Shown: in pieces, positions 22,629-32,798 of the stretch
Position numbering within the stretch: position 1 is the first letter of the stretch
Layout: every line of letters begins with the position of its first letter
From: Patescibacteria group bacterium UBA7396
GTDB lineage: Bacteria > Patescibacteriota > Gracilibacteria > BD1-5 > UBA6164
Length of the DNA: 64,000 nucleotides
Reading direction: 5' to 3'
Assembly: GCA_002470645.1 (NCBI GenBank)
Contig: DKNE01000004.1
Location: forward strand, 4,511-68,510
Translations under genes and position numbers: made by a program
The notes under the pieces: generated by a model
Seen by the model: only the letters and a program-made list of their open reading frames with translations
Database searches by the model: none
Told to the model about the DNA's origin: nothing

Positions 22629-25241
22629 TTACCCACTACAACTTACACATTCTTTTACATCAAGTGTCATACTTCTTACATAATACACAGTTTTAATTCC
22701 TTGTTTATGTGCTTTCATGTAATATTCATAGAGTTCTTTTGGTGATACTTTTGCTGGGTTTATGATCCACTCAAAACTAATTGATTGGTCCACCCATTTG
22801 TAAATCACTGAAACCATATCGATAACATCGTTCATGTTCATATTTACGTATTCTTTATAGTACCAAAAATTTTCTGAATTGAGATTTGGAGCAACTACGA
22901 GACTTGGAGCTACCATATTTGTTTCCACAAAATATTTTTTATAAATTGGAAGCATCGCAGCCGTTGTCCCAACCACTCAAGCTGTTGAAGTATTTGGAGC
23001 TGGTGCGAGATGGTAGGCAAATCTGAGACCTGATTTTTGAATATTTTTTAAAAGTCCAGACCAATCACAATTTGTTTTTGCATTTGCTTTGAACCATGCT
23101 TCATCTTTTCCAAGAACAATTCCTTTTGAATATTCACTTCCTTCAAAGAGACTATATGCTCCTCTTTCATTTGCAAGAGTATTTGATGATTGAAATACTT
23201 CAAATGCAAATTTTTCCATAAGTTTATCAACGATTTCTCTTGCTTCGCCACTATCATATGCGATTTTATTCACAGCTAAATACTCAGCAAGTCAAAGAAA
23301 TCAAAGTCCTACTGATCTGTATTTTTTTGCAGTAATTTCTGCTTCTTTCATTGGATAATAATTGAGATCTATTACATTATCAAGAATTTTCATAACAATA
23401 GGAATCACTTTTTCTATCGTTTTATCATCATTCACTTTTGCAATATTGATTGAAGCAAGATTACAAACAACAGAATCTCCAGGAGTATATTTAATAATAA
23501 TATCTCCTCCTTCAACGGTTTCTTCTACGAATTTTGAAGCCGAAGTATTTTGACAAATTTCAGTACAAAGTTGTGTTGAATAGATATTTCAAGCATGTTT
23601 ATTTGGATTGAGTGCATTTACTGTATCTCTGTAAAATACGTATGGCATTCCTGTTTCTACTGTTGATTTTAAGAATTTTTTAAACAAATCTTTTGCTGAT
23701 ACTTTTTCTTTAAGTTCGAGTTTTGGATTGTTTTCACATTCAAGATAAAATGCTTCAAACTCAGCACTAAAATGATCTTGTAATACTCTTCCAGTTACAT
23801 CACGTACTTCTTTTGGATCAAAAAGTGTCCATTCACCATTTTCTTGTACTCTTTTCATAAAAAGGTCTGGGATAGAAACAGCTGGAAATACATCAAATGC
23901 TTTTCTTCTGATATCTCAAGTTTCTGTTTGGAGGTCAAGAAAATCATAAATATCTCTATGCCACATATCAAGAGTCACAGAAATCGATCCAGCTCTTGCT
24001 CCGAGTTGATTTACGGCAATTGCCGTATCATTAATTACTTTAATCCAAGGATTTACTCCTCCCGAAACTCCTTTTACTCCACGAATCGTTCCTCCTTTTG
24101 AACGAATATTTCCAAGATATACTCCGATTCATCCACCAAATTTTGAGATTTGAGCCATATTTTCTACTCCATGATAGATAGCTCTGAGATCATCATCAAG
24201 ATTGAGTTTAAAACAACTTGAGAGTTGATGATAGTTGGTTCTTGAATTGAGAAGGGTTGGGGTTGGAAGAGAAATCATTGCTTTTGAACAATATTCATAG
24301 ATTTTAAAAGCCACTTCGAGTCTTTCCTCTTCTTTTTCTGGAATAGCAAGAAATAAAGCTGCAGCCATATACATTTCTTGAGGAAGTTCTTTTATTATTT
24401 TATTTGGATTCAAAAGATACCTTTTTTTATACATAAGTACTGTTGTATAATTGTAAGTAAAATCCGTATCTTTTTTAAGTTTTGCACCTGCTTTAAGAAT
24501 ATCATCTTTTGAATAATATTTATAAAAATCTTTATAATACAATCATGAAGATATGTATTCATTCATAAGTGCTTGAAAGCTTTCAGGACTATAGATATCT
24601 TTAATATCAAGTCCTCTATTATTTGAAGCTTCTTTATAAAGATCAATCATCATAAGTCTTCCTGCAATTTTTTCCCATTGAATATTTTCAACCGTTACCA
24701 GATCAATACATGATTTAATCATCATTTTGAGAATATCTTTAGTTTTAATACCCTCTACAATATATTTATTGAGTGAAGATTCAAGCTCTTCAAATTTACA
24801 AGTTCTAGCAAGTCCAAAAGAAACTCTTTTATAAGTATTTTTTACTTTTTCTCTATCAAAATATTCTTTTTCTCCATTTGATTTCGTGATTTCAAGAGTG
24901 TTTTGAGAAAGTTTTTCTTGAATTTCTTGTTTTTTGATACTTCTTTCAAATGCTCTTTTTTCTCTATAAATAATATATTTTTTAGCAATATCAAAATACC
25001 CAAACTCCATAAGTTTGTTTTCAACTACATCTTGAATTTCCTCAATAGTTAAAACTCTTTCATTATCAGCATCAATCAAAGAAGTTTTTAAAGTTTCTAT
25101 AATTTCATCTGTGAGTTCATCTACAAAAGAAAAGTTACTACGTCCAGCAACTTCAGCAGCTTTTTCAACAGCTCTTTCAATTCTTGTTCTATCAAAAGGA
25201 ACGAGATCTCATTCTCTATTTTTTATAAATTTAATTTTCAT
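22629..25241 (-). CDS. nrdA: Ribonucleoside-diphosphate reductase alpha subunit
   Basis: The catalytic subunit that reduces ribonucleotides to deoxyribonucleotides, 870 residues. Two ATP-cone domains are stacked at the N-terminus (about residues 3-95, LVPFDRTRIERAV, and 113-205, EYFDREKVKNTYKRV), indicating allosteric control of overall activity. The catalytic barrel follows with the Cys of SSCFKLNLDD near 343, QLCTEI, and PGDSVVCNLASIN, the second redox-active Cys. The C-terminal tail ends in CVSC (Cys865, Cys868), the thioredoxin-reducible pair. TGA glycines occur in KFGGCIGVY-like and other segments. It is co-oriented with nrdB; the ferredoxin gene upstream is separated by a terminator. 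Confidence 0.95.
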
Positions 25242-25343
25242 ACAACAGCTGTTTAATAAATACAAAAATAAAAATTAATGACATAATTTTTCAAATATCT
25301 ACTTTAATAATTTTTGCTTTTTTTGCTAACAAAAATAGAACAG

Positions 25344-25438
25344 TTATGTTAATAAAATGTTAAAAAATCAGTGTAGTTTTTACAAAGCCATTTTTGATAA
25401 AAAAGCTTTTTATGTTAAAAAATTAACATTTTTGTTAA
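25344..25438 (-). promoter_or_regulatory. Repeated TGTTAA motifs upstream of nrdA
   Basis: Five copies of TGTTAA (either strand) within 95 bases: 25347-25352, 25358-25363 (11 bases apart), 25413-25418, 25423-25428 (inverted) and 25433-25438. The middle pair forms a perfect inverted repeat ATGTTAA-AAAA-TTAACAT (25412-25429). This could be an operator for nrdA, but the motif does not match the NrdR box I know. Confidence 0.35.
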
Positions 25439-25440
25439 AA

Positions 25441-25477
25441 ACTAAAAAACAGCTTATTATTGAAGCTGTTTTTTAGT
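25441..25477 (-). terminator. Terminator of the ferredoxin gene
   Basis: Arms ACTAAAAAACAGCTT and AAGCTGTTTTTTAGT with a 7-base loop; it includes the ferredoxin stop codon. Confidence 0.8.
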
Positions 25478-25706
25478 TTTTCCAAGAAATTGCATTCACT
25501 GGACAAGCCTGAATACTATCATCTACTGACAAATCTTCATAGTTTGAAAGTTCTTTTACAACACTCAGACCATCATCATTTAAATCATACACATCTGGAG
25601 ATATAGCTACACAAGCACTGCAACCAATGCAAGTTTCATTTACATAAGGAGCTCTAATTCCAGATTCAGATAATTTTTTTCTTTGTTCTTCAGATAATAA
25701 TGTCAT
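25473..25706 (-). CDS. Small 4Fe-4S ferredoxin
   Basis: A 77-residue ferredoxin that should carry one [4Fe-4S] cluster: CIGCSAC in the first half and the fourth Cys in QACPVNAI near the C-terminus, with the typical acidic ISPDVYDLNDDG between. The short N-terminal helix (LLSEEQRKKLSESG) precedes the cluster domain. There is no TGA in the frame. Its partner enzyme is not obvious; nrdA is adjacent downstream but separated by a terminator, and class I reductases normally use thioredoxin or a flavodoxin-type partner, so a functional link is only possible. Confidence 0.9.
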   Translation of the reverse strand: MTLLSEEQRKKLSESGIRAPYVNETCIGCSACVAISPDVYDLNDDGLSVVKELSNYEDLSVDDSIQACPVNAISWKN

Positions 25707-26004
25707 AACATAAAATTAATTTTAAAAATCCGCTTTAAGGCTAGAGAGACGGTTTTTGTATTCCTTTGTATACAAGGATTTAGAAAGTTCCGATATCATT
25801 TCTGAAAAAATACATTCTCATTATGCTATCTACCAAGAAACTTTCAGGTAATTTTTTTGTGTAAGGAAAAAAATTAATCTCAACAAACACCATTAAAACA
25901 GACTGGCTTCCATTATAATAATTTATGGAATTAATTCAATAAAAATTTTATTTTTTTCAACCTTTTCATATAATCAATTTAATTTATATTTTTCATACTC
26001 TTAC
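25707..26004. other. Divergent intergenic region, possible structured leader
   Basis: A 298-base region with no gene, between ferredoxin (minus) and ybeY (plus). The ybeY side has TTTTCATATAAT (25963-25974), an extended -10. The middle part (25740-25860) is richer in G and C than its surroundings and contains short complementary segments: GAAAGTT (25783-25789) with AACTTTC (25839-25845), and CCTT/AAGG around GTATAC (25763-25777). No known RNA family was recognised. Confidence 0.35.
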
Positions 26005-26454
26005 ATGTTTCAATTTCATTTTATAAATACCCCTAATTTTACTATCAATACTAACCATGTAGGTAAGATTTTTGCAGTATTTAAAAAAGAAGTTTCTATT
26101 ATTCAAAACTGACAAGTAAATATAGTTTTTGTAGATGCTGAAGCAATCCAAAATCTCAATAAAACCTATAGAAATAAAGATACATCAACTGATGTATTAA
26201 GTTTTCACTATTTTGATAATTACAATAATCTTTCAGAAAATGATATCGCAGGTGAATTAATATTTTGTGAAGAAAAAATTACCTCACAATGAAAAGAGTA
26301 TGGATTATGAGAAGAATTTGAATTTTATAAACTCCTCATTCATTCTCTTTTACATATTTTATGATATGACCATGAGAAAGATGATGAATATGAAATAATG
26401 CAAAATTTAGAAAATATAATTGCCTATGAAGTTTTTTGAAAAAAATTCAACTAA
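26005..26454 (+). CDS. ybeY: Endoribonuclease YbeY
   Basis: YbeY is a zinc-dependent single-strand RNase involved in 16S rRNA 3' maturation and ribosome quality control. The 149-residue protein carries the invariant metal site IHSLLHILGYDHE (H-x3-H-x5-H), preceded by NKTYRNKDTSTDVLSF and the IAGELIFC strand, all typical. The Gly before the last His motif is TGA. The gene precedes a T4SS-related cluster but has its own promoter-like element and is separated from it by another promoter at 26469. Confidence 0.93.
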
Positions 26455-26468
26455 TTTTTTCAAAAAAC

Positions 26469-26497
26469 TTGATAAAATATAAAAAAAATGGTAAAAT
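26469..26497 (+). promoter_or_regulatory. Promoter of the PrgI/TraC-like cluster
   Basis: TTGATA (26469-26474), 17-base spacer, TAAAAT (26492-26497), 27 bases before the first ATG of the cluster. Confidence 0.6.
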
Positions 26498-26524
26498 GTT
26501 ACAAATTATTTTTAACGCTTAAAT

Positions 26525-26941
26525 ATGCAGTATAAAATTCCTGTTCAGATTGAAAATGAAGATCCAATACTCTTATGACTCAGTTTAAAACAACTTTGAA
26601 TTATTATGTGAGGATTTTGAATCGCATATGGACTCTTTAAATCTCTTGAACCAAGTACTTGAGCTGAAATAGCTGCAATACCTGCGATATTCATAGTTGC
26701 AGTTACATTATTCGTAGCACTTTTTAAACAATATGAGATGACTTTTCTACCATTTGTTCTTGCTATTTTAAGATATAATATTAACTTTAAAGAAAGATCT
26801 TGGAAATCAGCAGTAGATAGTTTTTCAGCATTAGATATAGGTATTATAGTACAATCTGATGCAAAAAAAGAAGATATTGTAGACCTTAAAACAAAAGCAG
26901 AAAAAATTCAATCCCTTGAAAATAACCTTGAAAAAATTTAA
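26525..26941 (+). CDS. PrgI family type IV secretion membrane protein
   Basis: A 138-residue protein matching the PrgI/VirB3-like family of Gram-positive and CPR type IV secretion systems. It opens with MQYKIPVQIENEDPILLGLS followed by LKQLGIIMGGFGIAYGLF, close to the family pattern (xxVPQFIxxEDKIxGPLTxKQ). Two membrane segments (about 25-45 and 55-75) follow, then a soluble tail. In conjugative systems PrgI sits beside the VirB4 ATPase and belongs to the inner-membrane complex. First gene of a four-gene operon. Confidence 0.75.
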
Positions 26942-26964
26942 TTTACCTCTTCTTAAAAATACAT

Positions 26965-27672
26965 ATGCCAGTAAAAGCAAATAAAAAACAAATCCCTGAT
27001 TCTTCTACTCAAAGATACCTTCCTTTTTCTCAAATAAGAGACAATATAGTGATCATGAAAGACAATTCAGCGAGAGTAGTACTTCAATGTTCAACTATTA
27101 ATTTTCTTTTAAAAAGTATCGAAGAACAAGATGCTATTATTATGAGTTTTCAAAGATTTTTAAACTCGATTGATTTCCCTATTCAAATTTTGGTTCGCTC
27201 TACAAAGCTTGATATAGAAACATATATAGGAAAACTCAATGCCCTTGCTATAAAACAAACAAATCCTCTCTTACAAAATCAAACGTATGAATATATTGAA
27301 TATTTAAAAAAACTTATAGAAGTTGCTCAAATTATGAAAAAAGAGTTTTACATAGTAGTTGCAGTTGATAGTGAATGAGATAATAGCGTAAGAGATCTGA
27401 GTTTATTTTGAAAATTTAGAAATTTTTGGGCATCTATCAATGGACAAGATGATCTCTTAAAAATTAAATCCCAAATTAAAAATCTTTCAAAACATAAAAA
27501 ATCTCTTTCAAATAGAGTAAATGCTATTAAAACAAGTTTAGAATCTATCGGGATTAAGGCAACTGAACTAGAAAAGACCCAACTCGTAAAATTTTTAAGT
27601 GAATATTACAATCCTACTCTTGATAGTTTTCATAATATTAAAACTGACGTAGATAATTATAATTTAATATAA
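26965..27672 (+). CDS. TraC-like/VirB4 N-terminal domain protein of a T4SS
   Basis: A 235-residue soluble protein. TQRYLPFSQIRDNIVIMKDN and the following strands resemble the N-terminal domain of VirB4/TraC (an RYLPFSEIRDG-type opening), and EEQDAIIMSFQRFLNSIDFPIQILVRS is typical of the same domain. No Walker A or B motif is present, so this is a stand-alone VirB4 N-domain, a form found in CPR genomes next to PrgI. A long charged helix (residues about 165-195) ends the protein. It probably docks on a separately encoded ATPase, which is not in this window. Confidence 0.75.
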
Positions 27673-27707
27673 CTAATAAGTTCATTTTATTTCTTATTTA
27701 ATTTCAG

Positions 27708-28067
27708 ATGAAAAAAATAAACTACATAATTCCACTCATTTTTTATTGGCATGCAAATATTTATGCAAGTGGTGACCCTTGAGTTTTGGGTGGAATTTGA
27801 GAAGGTGCGGTAGAAAAAATTAGGACTTGAGATATTCATAGTGAAGATATTCCAAAAATTCTTCAATGAGCAACTGACTATTTGATGTGATTTGCGGCAA
27901 CTATTGCTATTATTTTTATCATTATTTGAGCATATAAAGTTGCTATTTGAAGTTTATCTGGAGACAAATCAGAATGAAAAAAAACTATTTTTCTTGCGCT
28001 ATGAGGTTTTGTACTTGCGAGCGTAAGTTGGCTTATATTAAAATTAATAATTGATAATTTTTCATAA
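27708..28067 (+). CDS. VirB2/T4SS pilin-like small membrane protein
   Basis: A 119-residue exported protein: signal peptide (KKINYIIPLIFYWHANIYA), a short polar part, then two membrane segments separated by a charged loop (SLSGDKSEGKKTIF), the layout of VirB2/TrbC-type pilins. Eight or more glycines are TGA. The third gene of the PrgI operon. It resembles the four pilin-like genes at 50.7-52.6 kb in layout, but lacks their EDEK loop motif. Confidence 0.65.
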
Positions 28068-28069
28068 TT

Positions 28070-28534
28070 ATGGGTAATGAAGTATTATATGGTTGGTCAT
28101 TCTCAAATGATAAAAACAGAGGAAGTTTATGGTATATAATTGCATTATCAGTGGTGATTTGACTCGTAATTTGGGGTTTTTTATCACGCCAATATCCACT
28201 AAGTTTTTTAATCATTCTCATTACTTGAGTATATTTTTTTGTAGAAAATAATTCAGAGGACATCATAAACATATCTCTCACTCAACTATGAATAAAATTA
28301 AACAATAGTTTTTATGATTACTCAAAAATAGGTTCATACACCATCATATATAATTGAGAACAAGCTGTTATTTTAAGGCTTGCTTTAGTAAAAAAGTGAC
28401 TCAAATACTTAGATATAAAAATTAATAATGAAATTGCTATTATTCTCAAAGAAGTTTTACCAAATTATATAAAAGAAGATGAAAAGTGAGAACTGAGCCT
28501 GACTGATAAACTCATTCAAATATTAAAATTATAA
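28070..28534 (+). CDS. Unknown membrane protein of the T4SS-like operon
   Basis: A 154-residue protein whose start codon is two bases after the stop of the pilin-like gene, so translation is probably coupled. Two closely spaced membrane segments (about residues 24-60) are followed by a soluble domain of about 90 residues (YTIIYNGEQAVILRLALVKKG onwards in shape, with many Ile/Leu and Lys). I do not recognise the family. Its place in the operon suggests a role in the same secretion complex. Confidence 0.7.
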
Positions 28535-28559
28535 AAACAATCTTTCATTTAATAAAAAA

Positions 28560-28586
28560 TTGAAGTTTTAAAATTTTTCATATAAT
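28560..28586 (+). promoter_or_regulatory. Putative rimO promoter
   Basis: TTGAAG (28560-28565), 15-base spacer, TATAAT (28581-28586) with the extended TTTTCATATAAT, 31 bases before the GTG start. Confidence 0.5.
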
Positions 28587-28617
28587 AAGCTAAATTTAGC
28601 TTATTATTTTTTGCCCT

Positions 28618-29982
28618 GTGAAAACATTTTACTTTTCTTCTATCAATCTTTGATGTTCAAAAAATTTGGTTGATTTAGAATTTATGATCGGAAATATTTT
28701 TAATCTGTCAAATGAAGTTGATATAGAGTTTTTTACCAACCCTGATGAAGAAGAGGTAGAATATCTTATCATAAATACGTGTTGATTTTTATCTTCTTCA
28801 AGACAAGAAGCTGAAAATCTCATAAAAGAATATGATGATAAATGAAAAAAAATCATTGTTATGTGATGTTATACTGAGGTAAAAGATGATGAATTTTTAT
28901 CAAATTTAAAAAATCTTTATGCGGTTATTCCTCATAATGAAAGTAAAAATCTTGACATTATTTTTAAATCCCCATCCCTTCAAACACTGAAAAGTAAACT
29001 TGCTGGAGTAAAACAAGATACATTAAGAAATTTCTTAAAAAATATTGGTGGAGATAATATCTCATCAAAAGCTTTTGTTTGGCAATCACAAGATGTGAGG
29101 GCATATTTAAATGCTGATTATGGATATGAATATCTTAAAATTTCTGAATGATGTGATAATAATTGTACTTTTTGTATCATTCCAAATATTAGATGAAGAC
29201 AAAAATCAAGAACTATAGAAGATATCATTCAAGAAGTAAAAATCATGCTGCGTTCTTGAATAAAAGAAATTCAAATCATTTCACAAGATTTGACAAGATA
29301 TGGTACAGATTTATATAATGAAGCAAAATTAGTTGATTTATTAGAAGAAATTGATAAGTTAGAATGAGACTTTACGTATAGAATTTATTATCTTTATCCA
29401 GATATACTTACCTTCTCTCATTTAGAAAGGCTGGCAAAACTAAAAAAGATGCTTCCATATTTTGATATCCCATTTCAACATATTTCACCAAAAATCCTTA
29501 AACTTATGGGAAGATTTTATAATGAAGAGCATATTTATACTGTTCTTGATTTTATAAAAAATAATTTCAAAAATGCTTTTATTCATACAAATTTTATTGT
29601 ATGATTCCCTTGAGAAACTGATGAGGATTTTGAAAAATTAAAAAATTTTGCAAAAAAATATGAATTTGATAGTGTTTCTATGTTTGGATATCATGATGAA
29701 GTTTTAGCAACTTCTTCAAAACTCCCAAATAAAGTAGATGATACAACTATTCAAGAAAGAGTTTGAGAATTAAGAGAAATTTTAGAAGAAATTTATGATA
29801 AAAAATATGAAATAAGAAGACAAAATATTCAAAGCGGATTTATTCATGAAGTTTGAGAAAATAAATTAGCTGTAAGGCCTAAAATGCATGCACCTGAAGT
29901 AGATGATTTAGATTATATAAAATCTTCTCAAGTTATCTCAGGAAATATTTGAATTTGAGAAAAAATTGAGTATAAATTATAA
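28618..29982 (+). CDS. rimO: Ribosomal protein S12 methylthiotransferase RimO
   Basis: A radical-SAM methylthiotransferase that modifies an Asp of ribosomal protein S12 (family knowledge). The 454-residue product begins with the RimO-type NLGCSKNLVDLE, has INTCGF and GCYTE with the three Cys of the second cluster, the radical-SAM cluster CDNNCTFCIIP, FDIPFQHISPKILKLMGR and a C-terminal TRAM-like domain. RimO is preferred over MiaB because of the SKNLVD(L/S)E opening and FQHxSPxxLKxMxR pattern. No upstream ATG is in frame, so GTG 28618 is taken as the start; the next ATG would remove the first Cys motif. Many glycines are TGA. Confidence 0.88.
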
Positions 29983-30005
29983 AATTTATTTTTTAATAGT
30001 TTCTT

Positions 30006-30401
30006 ATGAAAATATTTTTTTCTATATTACTAAATGCTTCTATTTTGTTTATCATAGCATTTCTTTTAAATAATGATTCTTATCAAGATGCTGTAGTTGT
30101 GTTACCCGCATGATTTGATGCTTGGAAAACATACCTTCTTGGAGGTATTGTTTTATGACTCCTCAATGTATTTGTAAGACCTGTATTAAAACTTCTTTGA
30201 CTTCCTCTTTTCTTCATATACCCTATTATAGCACTACTCATTAATGCTATTTTACTCTGGCTTTTATCAAAAGCTATAAACAATATACTCGCTCTTCCTG
30301 GAATGACTTTTGAAATCAATTGAGCCATAAATTTTATAATTGCTGTTGCAATTTTTACAATTTTGAATATTGTGTATTCAATATTATTTTCTAAAAAGTA
30401 A
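30006..30401 (+). CDS. YvlD/phage holin family 4 membrane protein
   Basis: A 131-residue protein with four membrane segments, of the YvlD family (Pfam Phage_holin_4_2), usually a chromosomal gene of unknown role and not a true holin. Diagnostic is GLLNVFVRPVLKLLGLPLFF followed by IYPIIALLINAILLWLLS. It starts 23 bases after rimO and is 3 bases from secG, so the three genes probably form an operon. Confidence 0.85.
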
Positions 30402-30404
30402 AAA

Positions 30405-30623
30405 ATGATTACTCTATTAACAATTACACAAATTATTATTTCTGTATTATTAATAATTGTTGTTTTAATCCAAAATAAAAATATTTCACTCAATCTTACG
30501 AGTATGTGAGGTGGAATGTGAGCAGTAACAAAAAGATGATGAGAAAAAGTATTACATATAACAACTATAGTACTTGGAACATTATTTGCATTAAACTCTT
30601 TAGTATTTTTTTTCATTAGATAA
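30405..30623 (+). CDS. secG: Preprotein translocase subunit SecG
   Basis: The small auxiliary translocon subunit, 72 residues, which helps SecA cycling at SecY. It has two membrane segments around the polar loop LTSMGGGMGAVTKRGGEK; the NLTSMGGG-type loop and the preceding VLLIIVVLIQN are typical SecG. Four of the loop glycines are TGA, so a standard-code reading would miss the gene. It starts 3 bases after the YvlD-like gene. Confidence 0.9.
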
Positions 30624-30656
30624 TAGGGAATAAAAAGTTATAATTATAAATAAATT

Positions 30657-32798
30657 ATGAATAAAGAAAACATAAATAGGTTAAAAAAATACTTATTTCT
30701 GATAAGTATGTTTTTTTCGTTTGTTATTTGATGACATATTATATATGTATATCTTTATGATGAAGCAAAAGAATTTCCTGTAGAATGATGAAGTGTTTCA
30801 GAATGAATTATTTGAGATTTTCCTCATTTAAATCCTTTACTTATGAGTAGTGATTATGATAAAAATATTATTTATCTTCTCTACAGATCGCTTTTAAGTT
30901 TTGACTATAAAAAAAATGAAATTACTTCTGATTTAGCAAACTGTAATATAAAAAATCTTTGATATATTGAATGTTTTCTAAAAGATGATATTTATTGGTC
31001 GAATGGAGAAAAAATTACCGCAGATGATGTTATTGCTACCTATAACATTTTAAAAAATTCTGACATAAATAATACGCTTTGAGCACTGATAAAAAATACG
31101 ACTATAGAAAATAGAGCCTGAGTAATTACTTTTTCAAATAAAGTAAAAGATATCAATTTTATTACTGCTCTTTTCCAACCAATCGTATCAAAAAATGTGC
31201 TTGATAATATAGGAAATAAAGAACTACACGGTAAATTTAATCCTATTGATGGAGTGTATTCTTGACCTTATATCATTGAAACGGTAAGTTATGATGATAG
31301 TTTATGAATACAAAAACTTATTTTAACAAAAAATAGTTTTTATAAAGAAAAAGAAATTCTTATTTGAAAATATATCTATAAAATATTTAAAGATCAAAAT
31401 CATTTTTTAAAGCATAAAGATTTAATGAATGTATTTTTTGATAAAAATAAAATTATTGGTGATACATTACCAAGGTTAGCTAAAAATTCATATTTTTTGA
31501 ACCAGTATAATGCAGTTTTTATTAATGAAGAAAGAATAAAAAGTACAGAATTGAGAAATTTTATTCTTGGGAAAATAGATGTAAATAATATTGTAAAAAA
31601 TCTTTGAAAATCTTATAAAGAAGTAAATAGTATATTTTTAAATGCTGATTCTAGCCAAAAATATGAAATAAAAAATTCAAATATTGAAAATATTATAAAA
31701 GAAACATGATACTATAAGAAAGATTATTTAGCAAATATTATTGTAGAAGAAAATAATAAAAAACAAGAAGTTGAAAAAATAGTAAATAATGACTTATCAT
31801 ATATCATATCTCCTGTAAATAAAAAATATTCTTTTTCAAGTGAAAATAATATATTAATAGAATGAAAAATTAATTCAAAATCTCCAGATGAAATTTATAT
31901 AAATGAATATAAACTTTCGGCATATAAAAAATGAGAATCTAGTTTTTATTATAGACTCAGAACTGATTTTAATAATATGTCTGCTTGAGTAAATAATTAT
32001 AAAGTCTATTTTATAACCAACGGGAAAAAAGAGTTAATAGAAGAATTTATTATTACATATAGCTCTGATAAAGAAAAATTAAAAAAATTAGAAGAAGAAT
32101 TTAATAAAAAATTAACAGAAAGTCAAAATAAAGAAACAATAAATATTGATGAAGGAAATAAACAAAAAATCCTTGCACTCAAAGATAATGCATTTTATGA
32201 TAAAGCTCTTAATAAATTAGTTTTTAGAATATATTATATTGAAAATAGAGAAGAATTAATATCAGTAGTAAATATTATAAAAAATCTTTTAGAAAGCTAC
32301 TCTATATGAATCGAAGCACTTCCTATATCTATTTCAGATTTAAATAAAAAAATTACTTCTGAAGAAAAAGATTATGATATGATAGTAGTAGGATTAGATT
32401 TATGATATTTCCCTTTTCAAATATATCCTTATTTTCACTCTAGTCAGGCAAAATGATGATATAATTTTTCAAATATAAAAAATTTAAATCTTGATATACT
32501 TTTAGAAGAGTTAAAATCAAATGTACTCTGAAAAGAAAAAACAAAAGAATTAGAAACAAAAGCAAATGAAATTCTTTTAGAAAAACAAGTTGTAAGACCT
32601 ATTTATACAAAAGAAAGTAGTGTACTTATCGATAACAACATAAAAAATTTCTCACTTACCAATAATGTAGCAAGTGATTTAGCAGTTATGGATGCTCTTT
32701 TAGGTTCTTATGTAAGTAGTGAGAAAAACATAGACTTTTCTCAAAAAAGTTTTTGAGGGTTTATTACATTTATAAAAAAAGTTTTTTTCAATGAATAA
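30657..32798 (+). CDS. ABC-type solute-binding protein, family 5
   Basis: A 713-residue extracytoplasmic protein anchored by an N-terminal membrane segment (LFLISMFFSFVIGGHIIYVY). The extracellular part matches the peptide/nickel/oligopeptide-binding family (SBP_bac_5): an early IIGDFPHLNPLL, YRSLLSFDYKKNEITSDLA, WSNGEKITADDVIATYNIL, and near the C-terminus a DLAVMDALLGSYVSS end. It is longer than most family members because of inserted charged segments in the middle. No permease or ATPase genes of a transporter are adjacent; the next gene overlaps by 8 bases and encodes an unrelated membrane protein. Ligand unknown; peptides are the usual one. Confidence 0.8.

Noticed and set aside
30006..30401. 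Prophage holin
   Set aside because: The family name is misleading; the gene is a YvlD-type chromosomal protein and no other phage gene is nearby.
30083..30616. A 177-codon open frame on the minus strand
   Set aside because: It spans two plus-strand genes (YvlD-like and secG) that have clear family signatures; the minus frame has no recognisable protein features.
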